Of a DNA stretch of 64,000 nt, positions 40,762 to 51,349 are shown piece by piece; position 1 is the stretch's first letter, and each line of letters starts with the position of its first letter. A program made the position numbers and the translations under genes. The stretch lies in NCBI GenBank assembly GCA_965153455.1, contig OZ234496.1:5651207-5715206 (forward strand), read 5' to 3'. A model generated the notes under the pieces. It was not told the DNA's origin. It did no database searches and was given only the letters and a program-made list of their open reading frames with translations. Source of the DNA: Sphagnum compactum (taxonomy: Eukaryota > Bryophyta > Sphagnopsida > Sphagnales).

Positions 40762-40859
40762 AAATTTTTGTTTTGTAGAATTGAACTACATTACATCGCA
40801 CAACTTCTTGTCACATAAATTTAGCAAAGCAATGCTTTCAACCACTCAACCATACCTCC
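40762..40859 (-). pseudogene. tRNA-Ser(GCU)-like pseudogene or SINE head
   Basis: On the minus strand from 40859 the sequence reads GGAGGTATGGTTGAGTGG, followed by GCATTGCTTTGCTAAAT, whose loop contains the anticodon GCT. An extended variable region follows, and then a T arm with a five-base-pair stem (TGTAG/CTACA at 40774-40790). This resembles a class II serine tRNA, and from memory particularly plant mitochondrial trnS-GCU. The 3' acceptor strand does not pair with GGAGGTA, so it is not a functional tRNA. It could be an organelle-derived nuclear fragment or the head of a tRNA-Ser SINE. Confidence 0.5.
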
Positions 40860-40900
40860 GTTTCGATGAAGAAAAAAATTTGAACTGATAAAGGAGTTAG

Positions 40901-40934
40901 CAGTTTATAAAAAGATATATCTTTTTATAAACTG
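40901..40934. repeat. Perfect 34-bp palindrome
   Basis: CAGTTTATAAAAAGATA is followed immediately by its exact reverse complement, with no loop. It lies in sequence without coding, next to the tRNA-Ser-like element. It could extrude as a cruciform or mark an excised or head-to-head joined terminal repeat. Confidence 0.95.
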
Positions 40935-41275
40935 ATTATATAATAATTTATTCTTGGATTTGAATTTAACGCACACATAAGAAAAAATATATATTATGTT
41001 TTTTGGTCAATATAGGCCTTAAAAAACAAGACTCCTTTTCACATGCTTCATTCCATTGCTGACTCCAAATTTAATCTTTTTAATTCATGGTTGAACATAA
41101 AGCAAATCATCTTATGGTGGCCTTGCAGATGGTTGCAAGTTCAATTCACCACTCAGCCATATTGAATCTTCATATCCTAACTCAACATTGATACAAACAT
41201 GAGGGCTTTACTCTGGTGCAAAAACCACTGAGTCAAGGATCATTGACAATAGCTTCTCCATTGGAGTTTGAAACA

Positions 41276-41763
41276 TTATGAACCCGACCTGGTGCTCATC
41301 GAGGGCTTTCCAAGGGTACGAAGAATGCAACAAGAGGTGCCTTGGTCCAGAAAATCTGAAGGTGACAAACAAACATAACAAACAAACAACCTTTCATAAT
41401 AGATATATATCATAAAACATATTGACATTCTCAGCATGTGGAATTGTTTACATATATCAAGTATAAAAGATGTACACATCTGACTGTGAATAACACTATA
41501 TTTTGACTTTAGTGATCCAAAGGACACTTAAAGAGGTCTCCAATTTCCCCAAAACAGAGTACCATCGACAAAAGTGAGAAAGAGTACCAACCCCACGAGA
41601 AAATGGGTGATGAAACTCCCTGTTGCTCCAAGATTGATCCAACAAGGAGGTTGGACCCCAGTTTGATCATCTCTGAGGCATAGTTGTCCAGCTCCTTACT
41701 TTTATGGCTTGCCTTTATTATTTTAGACACTGAGATTTCGTCAAATGATGAGATGATCTGCAA
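41276..41763 (-). other. Possible unrecognised exons, minus strand
   Basis: Two overlapping-range frames (41509-41763 and 41276-41527) lie in sequence less AT-rich than its left flank. An acceptor-like pyrimidine stretch with CAG near 41357 could begin a terminal exon reading IFWTKAPLVAFFVPLESPR and then a stop. The frame at 41509-41763 includes ELDNYASEMIKLGSNLLVG. I recognise no family and cannot connect these into a gene. Confidence 0.2.
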
Positions 41764-41972
41764 TTTAAAATATCAGTCCCCAGTTTAGCTGAACCTAGGT
41801 AGGCATCACATGAGAAACAAAGGTTCAAACTGGTGCCCAAACTGGGTTACCGATAACTTCATCATTTTCAAATTTCCCAAGTATTCGTGACTATGGGGTT
41901 CCTTGAGACCCTGAAACTTCAAAAGAACAAGAAGTGGAGGATTATTGAGGAGATAAAACAACACAATACTAG

Positions 41973-42168
41973 TTTCAAGTTACAACCCAGCTCTGCATAA
42001 TGGTCTTTGGCTTTTTAGCTGAGCAGAATATCTGTATGCACGGTGGGTTGATAGAACATCCAGACTCGGTTTCATTTCTTTGGTACCAATTGGTTGCAAG
42101 TTGCAACCTAACCTTGCATAAGAGGACCTATTTGGTAGTTTAAGTGAACTGGATATCTATATGCATAC
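41973..42168. repeat. Imperfect direct duplication, about 121-bp period
   Basis: CAAGTTACAACCCAGCTCTG with the following TAGCTGAGCAGAATATCTGT (41973-42043) is matched by CAAGTTGCAACCTAACCTTG with AAGTGAACTGGATATCTATA (42094-42168). No coding is apparent. Confidence 0.65.
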
Positions 42169-42704
42169 CGTTTTCATAATCAATGGTTGCATATGTAATT
42201 TTTCCATGACAGAAGCCCAACGATCAATGTGTTGATAACATATCCTTGATGGACACAATGTCCCCGGGGGTTCCACACCACAAATAAATTCAAACATAAT
42301 AAAGGTGTATGCCATGCTATTTATGTTAATTTTACTTAGTTTTATGCATAATTGCAATTCAAGTTACTTCATTTAGTTGATACATTACAACTTGTATTCC
42401 TTAACATGAGATAATAACGTAATTAAACCAAAATTACACAGGGACATTGAAACACAAAAGAATGAAATAGATTGAAACACAAAAGAATGAAATTGATCTT
42501 TGAAATATCAATCATTTGCCTCCCTTTTACATCCTTCTACACTTCAAGTCCAAAGTACTTGGTCTTTCAAGCTACTTCTAACTCACTAAGTATTTTGTAT
42601 ACTTGTTGTCTTGAAGATCATCTATTTCTGTGCATAAGGTGCTATCTACTTCTAGCATTAAGGTGTTATAGACCCAACTGAATGGGTTGTCACAACCCAA
42701 CAAA

Positions 42705-43345
42705 TACATCATCTATTTCAACCTCAAAAATCACACAATGCCAAGCATGTATATCCATCACATCATTCATTGCAACAACATTGTCATCATCAATTCACTT
42801 ACTTGCAAAAATGCCAAACAGATGTACATCATTATTCACAAAGAATAAGTAATAAAAACAAACAGATATTACAAATATATCATCCATTGCAACCTCAAAA
42901 TTCCACAATATCCAAGCATGTCTCTACAGCATCATTCATCGCACCAACTGTGTTGTTCATAATCAAATCACTCCATTTGCACAAATTTGCAAAATGGAAC
43001 GAGTACCAAGACCTTGCTCAAAATGCCTCACAATATGTACATCATCATCTAGTGCAACAACGGTGTCATCACCAACATTCAATCCCTCAATCACTTGCAC
43101 AAATCTCAAATAAAGGTACATCATCATCCGTTGCAATAACAGTATCATCCACCATCAATAACTCAATTTGCATAAATGGGATGGGTTAGGCTGTTAGCAA
43201 GATCTTTGCCCAAATGCCAAACAAATGCACATCAGCATCCATTGCAACAACAGTGCCATCCATCATCAATCACTCAATTTCCACAAATTTGCAAGAATGG
43301 AATAAATCGGTGGCAACAAGATCTTGCCCACATTCTACAGTCAAA
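42705..43345 (+). repeat. Diverged tandem minisatellite upstream of the coiled-coil gene
   Basis: Units of about 80-115 bp share ACATCATCATCC(A)TTGCAA, CAACAGTGTCATCCA, AATCACTCAATTTGCACAAA and, in some, AAGATCTTGCCCAAATGCC. Clear units start near 42760, 42930, 43038, 43118 and 43229. A longer period of about 175 bp is also visible, because the CAACCTCAAAA...CCAAGCATGT phrase recurs near 42720 and 42890. Open frames of up to 139 codons here arise from the repeat and have no recognisable product. Confidence 0.8.
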
Positions 43346-43495
43346 TTGGACGCATCCAAATTTAATGTGCTTGTCAGCTTTCATGGTGAGATGCATCCAG
43401 GAATTGATGAAATGTGATAGAGAGAGAATGTGTGTGAGAGAAGATACCATATTAAAGATGCAAGTTTTTTGCATGATTTAATTTGGTTACTGTTA

Positions 43496-43514
43496 TGTGT
43501 GTGTGTGTGTGTGT
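43496..43514. repeat. TG dinucleotide microsatellite
   Basis: About nine TG units in the upstream region of the coiled-coil gene. Confidence 0.9.
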
Positions 43515-44802
43515 GCCCGCCTCCCTTCTTACCCGTCATCAAAACATGTGAGGACTGTTGCTTGCTAAAAAAAAGACCAGCTAGCTATGAATGAAGCAGT
43601 CAAAAATTTGAAGCTAATAATAATGGATTGCTAGTTTCCAAGAATGGCAGCTTGAAGACGAGGAATGCTCATGCTAAAAACTCCAAGTTTTTGAGATTTT
43701 TTTTGGCAAACTGACTCGATTTCTATTGTTGCTCCAAAAAGAAAAAAAGAAAAAAGAAAGTGTTTTATTGTTATTGTTTGTCTGAAAAAAATGGCTCGTT
43801 TCGATCTCAAAGTTTGAAATTTTATGAAGAATAAAACTTTTTTCTTCCTGTTTATTCTTGAATGGGATTCATATTTCTCTCGTGTTTTTGTGTGCGTGCG
43901 TGTGTGTGGATTAGGGTGTTGTTTGATTGAGAAGTGTGGTTTTTATCAAAGCGTTCTGACATTTTGATCTTGTTGAGAAGTAAACGCTTTTGATTCCGGT
44001 GTTGTTAAGGCGTGAGCTCGTCCGAGTCCCATGCCGGAGCTTTAGCACATCCTTTTTATTCTGGAGTTTGGAACTAGGGATTATTCTGGTGCTTGGAACT
44101 AGGGAATAAGGCAATCCGAAGGAAGCAAGGAGGAAAAAAAGAGAAAAGAGATGGAGGAATTCTTTTCCCTGGGGTTCACATTTCTTGCGTTTCATTTCTT
44201 CTGACAGATTGAGAAGATGGAGATTGGAGAAAGGAAGATGGAATGGAGGAATCAAAGGGTTTTTGTGTTGCTTGGATTTCACCTACCGTACGTGAGTGAA
44301 GAGAAAAGAACTCTCTCTCTGAGCGAGGAGGGGGGTTTAAGAATATTGGAATCCCCAAAACCCTCGTTTTGCAAGCTCTGATTTTCAACACTCTTTTTAC
44401 TTGAAACAATGAGAGGTTTTGGACTTCTGGAAAGATGGGGTCTCCTTTACAGGCCTGTGGGTGTAGATATTGTCATGACACAAAGTTTTGTGGCTGTAGA
44501 GCTGTAGATCAGAAGAAGAAAGAAAACCCATCGTTTTCTCCAGCATCTTGTTTATCAGTTCATGAGCTTTTCAAACCCTAAAAATTCTCAGCATCAAGGG
44601 AATAGAGATGGAGATATGAATATGTGGGATTTCTTTGATACCTAGTATTTGCTAAGTATGTGAGCTTGTGAATATTTCTTCAATTTTTGTGGCTGTAACT
44701 TAGAGAGGTTGGCAGATGTATGAATGATTGTTGTAATGTGCTTTTTTTCCTGGATATCGTGGACTCGGTGAGTGTTGGAGACTGGTTTCTTCCATAATCT
44801 CC
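43515..44802 (+). promoter_or_regulatory. Upstream region and leader of the coiled-coil membrane protein gene
   Basis: GC content and CpG rise here relative to the left flank. A GA/CT-rich patch lies at about 44305-44335. The last few hundred bases are probably 5' untranslated sequence, possibly with a leader intron. No TATA box or start site can be fixed by eye. Minus-strand frames of 77-123 codons (43911-44409) look like by-products. Confidence 0.4.
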
Positions 44803-47800
44803 ATGGCTGAAGTCAAGAAATCTTTGAGGGACAACACACACAGAGGACTATTATCTTTGTCATCATCGCCAGTATCAATGGCGCTATCACCATCACCACA
44901 AGCAGCAGCAACAGCATCAGATTCCTCCTCATCATCTTTACAATCATTGTCAGCTCGGTGGATGTGGGAGCAGCAAACCCAACATGATGAGGCAATATGT
45001 CAACAGGCCAAGCACCAATGTAGGGAAGAGAAGCTTCTACGGGCTGAATGCCAGCAGCTTCGTAGGCACATCAAGGAGCTTGAACTTTCAAAATCCCAGC
45101 TCTCAAGACACATTAGCCAACTCCGAGATGCAAACCAGCTTGGATCTAAACAACAAAACTCTGAAATGTGGTGGGTCGGGATGGATGTAACTTGTGTTGA
45201 ACAAAACAACCTTGATCAAGAAGTGGATTCTATAGAGGAGGAAGAGCAGCATCATGACCTGGAAGCAATTTTCTTCACAGAAGGTTCAATTGAAAATTTT
45301 GGAGGAGGAAATCATGCCGACGATTGGTCTGTGGAATATGAAACATCAGAGCCACAAGATATCAATAACAAGCATGCACTGGATGACTTCAAGGGTCCAC
45401 AGGTAAACCCTTCTAGTTCATGCATTGTTGCTTGTACCTTCACAAACTATCTTGTGCACGTAAGAAATCATGCATGTTGCAAGCAAGCTCCTCTTTTAAA
45501 TCCTTGAGATGAACAAGATCCTTTGGGAAAGATCTAGTCCCTACCACATCACATGAGGTAGATTGTGCACAGTTGCAACAGTGTTATCCTTGTTAGAACG
45601 TTTTTTGCAAGCTTCAGCTGTTGTGCATTGGGATTTAGTGACTTCTGACACTTTCTTTTCAGCTTGGCTTTTGTGACGTGTTTTTAAGCATGTGTTTCTG
45701 AAGTTCTGTTTATTACTGTTTCTTTTACACTCTTTTTTGTTTAGCAATTCTTAGAAAAGCTTCAGATTGTTGGGTGTTTCCACAGACTATGTCAGTCCCA
45801 ACTGTGAATGGGGATGGAAGAAAATCTGAGTCCATACCACTAGCAAAGTTTGAAGAAGAGCTTTTGCTACTTCAGGCCCTTTCCTTTCGAGAGAGGGTAG
45901 CTTTGCAGGAGAAAACACAGAGGCTGAAACAACTTATAGTCCAGCAATATGTTTTGTACCAAGAAATTGAAGATGAAGAAAAAGCCTTTCAAGCAGTGGA
46001 GCTTGGACAATCATTGTGGCAGACTGTGGTGGCAAAGCTCAAAATCCACTCCTTATCAACTGACATGGCTCAACTTGAGCAACTTTGCCAAGACCTAGGT
46101 GCTGTTGTCGCCCTGTATTCTGATCATAATCCTTTGTGGACAAACCAGACTGGTTTTGAGGGTTCCAGCGAGAGCACAACTGAGCCCATTCTCACAGAGG
46201 TGCAAACTGATTTTACGTCAGAGCTGGATCAATTAAATTTGAAGGAGGACAGAAGTGAAAATGGTACGAAGGAAAGGCATGGGGTTGCACTTATGATGAC
46301 AGACTTTTCTCCTGGTATGTTGTGCTATCTTCTGTCAGTTGAGAGAGTATGGTGGAATGGTAGCACTTGGGCTCAAGATAAAATCAGACTAGATCACAGC
46401 TTCTATCGTCTGTTTCTTTTTCTTGGATGCTAGCCAACATCATGACTGAGTCTTCCCATTGCTTCCAGTAATGTGACAGAAACTTCTGGAAATGCAGAGT
46501 TTTGTATAGTGGTTTGCACATATTTTTGGTGGATAATTATATACTTAGCAACACCCACTGCCAGGAGCTGATGAAGTCAGTGGGTAGTCATGGCAGCTGC
46601 TATTTAGGATGATGGTGACGGTCTGACACTTTGTGAGTGATGCTCATAAGGTTCTGACTGCACTCATTGTTGTGATACCTTTGAATTGTTGTGGAGATTT
46701 CTTTGAATTTTCACAGATAATGTGTTTCTCTTTCTTTGTTAGATTTTTCCCTCAGAGTGAACTGTTGACCCACAAAGATACAAAATACTGACTAAAATTG
46801 TGCTATGGGTTTCTTTGCCAACAGGTAAACACGATCAAACTGTGATTAGAACACACTATCCTGAAACAGAATTGGCTACAGAGCCATTTATGCAACAACA
46901 CCGAAAAAGAGATGTAATCTCATCAGCAGCTAAACGCTTAGATTTTGAATCCATAGTAAATGAGGACATTTATGAGAGGAATTCTTCCAGCAATAATAAA
47001 TCCCAGAGATACAAAACCGGGGAGTTGAATTTAGACAAGAGAGTGGAGACAGAGAGCTTCGATTTGGAGCCGCTCAATATGAAGGATGATGGAGCTCACA
47101 TGGCAGATCTCTTATGTGAATCCAAGAGAGTTCATGACAATTTTGAACAAGGTCTGCCACCCTTTTCTTACATCATAAATTTCCTTCCCATATAATTGAT
47201 GGTGTTGTCTCAGAACTGTGCTCTATGCTTTTGTATTTAAAGTTGAAAGAACGTGGAGCAAGTGGTGCAGTAGAAGAAATGCTCTATAGTACCATATCTT
47301 GAGATGTCAATCTAAGCAACTCTTTTGAACATCATCAAAGGCAATATTTGGATTGCTCATGCTCAATTCACCTGTTATTTTCAGAAGGAAACGTCCTTTA
47401 ATACGTCAGCCCTAAGTGTCTCTTACTAGAATTTTTCTTTCATGTTTTGGTGCATGTATGGTCATTTTAAAGCAAAGTATCTCATAAGGGGATTTTGTGT
47501 ATTTTTGACGAAAAGCTTGCTGAAGTTCTAATTGGATTTGTGTGTCATCAGGTGATGGGCAAGAAAGTTTGGAAATTTTTTCACCTGAGAGTGATGACCT
47601 ATTCAGCATCTCATCATGGGAAAAAATTGGAGGAAAGTTGTCTCCAAGACCTGGATTGTATCAACAAATTAATCAGCAAAAGAGTCTGGAAATTATTTCA
47701 CCTGCAAATGTTGGCAATCTTTTCACTCTCCCGTCTCCTGGTAAGGCTGATGATACTCCTTCACAGCAGAAGTCTGAGGTGAATATTCAAGGTGAAAGTT

Positions 47801-48904
47801 CTCACACTCAGGTGCTTGAGTTACATCAAACCACTCGAGAGGGTGACGAGCTTTGTTCATCATGCAACAGAGATGGAACAACTGTGTTACCACATAAATC
47901 TGAGTTTCTTCATTCTGTACCTTATGGAAGTTCATCACAAATTGAAAGTGAATTTTCTAAGGAGTCTGCACTTCCTTCTTCTCAAAACAACATGGAAAAG
48001 GTTCTGCTTCAAGGGAAGGAGCGAGGTTTATTGCAGCCGGTCTGTGGTGAAGAGTTGGAGACACAAGGGCTTAAGTGCACAACAGTGAGTGGAAAGAAAA
48101 CCACAGAGCTTGATCGTATGTGCTCAAAACGGGGAGAGGATTTAAGATCCTTGAATAAGAAGCTTGAGGAGTTGGCACAACAACTAGAAAGCCAGATAAG
48201 GATGCGTAAAGATCTTGAGCTCAGATGGGAGCTTCAGCTTTCTGAATACTTGCAAGAGGATGATGGTGTTCAATTGGCCATGTTGGATCCAACATTGCTT
48301 TCCAATTCTCTGATGGTTCAATCTGCTAAACCAAATGGCATTTTGATGACTGTTGAACACCAACGTGAGTTGTCTTTGAGTGAATTGAGTAAAGCCAAGA
48401 AGCTTCAATGTGCTGTTGAATCAGAAACCAACGCCTTGAACAATCAGGTGACTAATCAGCAAACCCCTCCTTCAGTCATCCATGTTTTGTTAAGGTATAA
48501 AGATTGACAGGATGCCTTACTTTGAACTAGGACTATTGTGCTGCTGTCTTTATCTGCTGTATATTCATTGTATATTAGCAGCAGCTATTATGGAGCTCAG
48601 GCAACTCCTGCAGTGAATGGAGACAGAGAAAATCACTGCCTAGCTCTGGTTGTGAGGGATGCAAGCCCTTGATGATGAACATTTCATTCTCACACTATTG
48701 TAATGCTTCCTTCTGGCTTCCATGCAGGTGCAAAATTTGGAGGCATTATGTGGCAACATACACAAAATGGAGGTCCTTAGGATCAAGGATGAGGCAATGT
48801 GGACTTGCTTGTTAACATTACTCCAATTTTCATTGCTTTGCTTGAATTTGATTCTTTGGCTACATAGATTTACAGATTCATGGGGAAACTCCTTTCCCAC
48901 ATAA
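44803..48904 (+). CDS. Coiled-coil, C-terminally membrane-anchored protein; candidate plant KASH-type nuclear-envelope protein
   Basis: Exons 44803-45402, 45786-46314, 46825-47151, 47552-48447 and 48728-48904 join in frame (2529 nt, 842 residues) with GT-AG introns. The N-terminus is Ser/Ala-rich. Helical, Glu/Gln/Leu-rich coiled-coil segments lie at about 65-125 (for example LRRHIKELELSKSQLSRHIS), about 210-280 (FEEELLLLQALSFRERV) and about 690-805 (LRSLNKKLEELAQQLESQ). The middle is polar and probably unstructured. Exon 5 encodes a single hydrophobic segment (about 808-829, CLLTLLQFSLLCLNLILWL) and a 13-residue tail ending in SFPT. Plant KASH proteins such as WIP and SINE have long coiled-coil or armadillo cytoplasmic parts, one C-terminal membrane span and a short tail ending in x-x-PT that binds SUN proteins in the perinuclear space. 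The family assignment is inference from this layout; another tail-anchored coiled-coil protein is possible. The start is the first ATG in a long open exon. Confidence 0.8.
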
Positions 48905-51349
48905 TCATAATGCTGAGCTCCACTGTAAAACATATGCCATTTTGTGTAAACAAACTGGTTTGTTTCCAAACACATCTTACTCGCTGATGGCTGGATTACA
49001 GACAGAATATTGAAGTATTGTTTGTTTGTGAATCAATGCATTGTTGTTACCTTCAAAGTGTTGTGCTGTGAAGTTTTTCTCTCCAATCTCATAAGATATG
49101 AATTGCTGAACCTACTTGGCTTCCTGCAAATCTAAACTATGGTAGATCAGATTTTGGCTGTCTGTAATGTGTTTTTTGCCACAGAAAGGTTTTTGTGGTC
49201 TTATTGGAGAATGAAAGATTGCATTCATGTCTTCAGTGCATATAAGGAACTTTTGCATCTCTTTGGTCGATCTCTTTGGGCTGTGATTTCATGTATTTAT
49301 TGGTCTGTCAAGGTCAAGGGATACAGGTGAGACGTTTCACATGAAGACAACAATCACTTGACATGCTTTAGTCTGTGAGATCAAGCACTTATGTACCCAT
49401 CTGAACAGATGATTAGAGTTTTGTTTTAGAATGGGCATCTGGCTGCTGCTGCTGTTGTGGCAGAATGAGATGTTCACCTGGAGCCAAGAAATCCATGTAT
49501 CCGATACACAATATAAAGACACTGTTTTTGCACTGTTCTGTCTGAATCTATGTTTCTGCATGTTTAAACAGCTACAGAACTGGTGCTAACTGTGGCACTG
49601 TTTTATTGGTCTCTGCCATTGCCAACAACTTCCCACCACTTACATTGACCTTGGTTTTGCCAACTTCAATGGAAGCTACTTCTATGCAAAATGGATTTGT
49701 GTGATAGTGGAGTCCCAACAATGGCAGTCCACATGTCCACTGGTCTGGCTGGTCATGTCCACTGCTTCTGTACCATGCACACTTGAAGAACTAAAACCTA
49801 ACTCTAGGTGAAGGCTCCAGACATGACACATTTTCTTTCCAGGGAGTCATTCACCAAGAACCATGGCTGCAAGGATAGATCCACCTTCAATGTACAAGAT
49901 CAATTGCTATCTGTCCGTCTCACTAGAAATATTTTCACCTTTGGCAATGAACTTGGTGATGTAATGCATGAAGTGTGGCACAAATCTGTGGGTTGTGCCA
50001 GGAATGCCACTGCAAAAATAGATGTTCATGAAAAAAACCAACCCAGCTGTAATGGGGTGGCTGCCTTAAACAAGAAACTTTCTTACAGATACAAGCAAGT
50101 TTCGTCGCTTGCTGGCAGTGTTCCAATTGCTAATCAGGGTTTCGCTTGCTTCCAACTCTCTGGTATGTTGCATGATGATGGATCCACTTCCTGTATGCAA
50201 ACTTTGAATACAATCAAGACCTCCATCATACATTGTGATTATGGAGTGGACGACAGAATCCAAGGCAACAATGAAACAATAAACTCCTGCAGGGTACAGG
50301 GTTCCTTCAAACTTCTTATCCTCCCTCAGAAAGCCTTTGCTTTCCTTGTGAAGCTTGTGATTTAGAGAAGATGGTCCATGGGAGAGAGCCTTTCTGAAAA
50401 ATCCACATCCACCAGAAATGGCTTTGCTGCAACAAAGCAACTTCTGACATTACTTGAGCACCTAAGTCTCATTGTGTTGATCTTTTGTCAGTGATTTGGT
50501 GTGCTTGGAAGGTGATGATCAGAGTGAACATCAAGCATAAAGAGCTCAACAGATGTGTTGAAATTTCTTCCCATGAGGCTTTCTGGACAATATCATAACC
50601 CAATTCATTTTGCCTAAATAATTCTAAGCCAGATATTTACCAAGCTGATTTAATTCTTCGCACAACCATCTCATGGAGCTGCTAGTCTGTACTCTACATG
50701 AATCACAACACCATGAGCATTAAAAGTGTTATGCGCAAAGGTTGGAGGAGGATGATTTGCAGGAGAACTCCTACTGCATCTTTTTTCGCACAGCATTCTC
50801 AGTCCACTGAAAGTTCTCAAGGTTTTACATATACTTAGTTCCTCCAATGACAAATAAATGTCCATCATTCTCTGTACAGTTTTGCAGCAACTACACCACC
50901 CCACGAAGTTAGTTGGCTCTCATTTCATTTCTTGCACTATGCTTACTGAACTGCAAAATAGTGATTTCCACAATGGTGTCTAATTTCACATTTTTCTTGA
51001 CTTGGTTACATGGTTCCAGAAAGCTTTACATTGATTCCCAGTCCCATCTACCCTCTTGAAAATGAATAATGTGCACCATTCTTCCCATCCAGACTTCATC
51101 TGGGATTTCCATTGACCTGGATAGGCTGGAGTGATCCTACCTTCACCTGACCTAGCTAGCTGTTTTAACTGCCCACTTTTATGTCTGTGAGATGCATGCA
51201 CTGCACAATTTCTTCAATATCTCATACACTGTCCATGGTCTAGCAATCTAGTCACCCTGTTGGTGGAAGGTTCCTCAGTTAGTATGTAAGAGGGGTGGTA
51301 ATAATAAAAGCTGAAAATTTTGTAGATTCTAACACAGACAGAAATTCGA
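48905..51349. other. Region between the convergent coiled-coil and ECR1 genes
   Basis: This contains the 3' flanks of both convergent genes. Apart from a 180-codon plus-strand frame (listed separately), I see no gene. Base composition is moderate, unlike the AT-rich deserts to the left. Confidence 0.4.
49823..50365 (+). CDS. Hypothetical 180-codon open frame, doubtful
   Basis: An ATG-initiated frame without interruption lies between the two convergent genes, about 0.9 kb beyond the coiled-coil gene stop. The predicted protein has no signal peptide, membrane segment or motif I can name, and its composition is unremarkable. A 124-codon frame on the opposite strand overlaps it, so the region may simply be poor in stop codons. 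It could be a small gene, part of a long untranslated region, or chance. Confidence 0.2.
   Translation: MTHFLSRESFTKNHGCKDRSTFNVQDQLLSVRLTRNIFTFGNELGDVMHEVWHKSVGCARNATAKIDVHEKNQPSCNGVAALNKKLSYRYKQVSSLAGSVPIANQGFACFQLSGMLHDDGSTSCMQTLNTIKTSIIHCDYGVDDRIQGNNETINSCRVQGSFKLLILPQKAFAFLVKLVI

Noticed and set aside
41100-41150. Another tRNA-like segment (TGGTGGCCTTGCA and AGTTCAATTC)
   Set aside because: Box spacing is too short and no arms pair. It is too weak to list as a SINE.
42770-43189. 139-codon plus-strand frame rich in His, Gln and Ser
   Set aside because: It lies entirely within the tandem minisatellite. Other frames and the other strand are equally open, so periodicity explains it.
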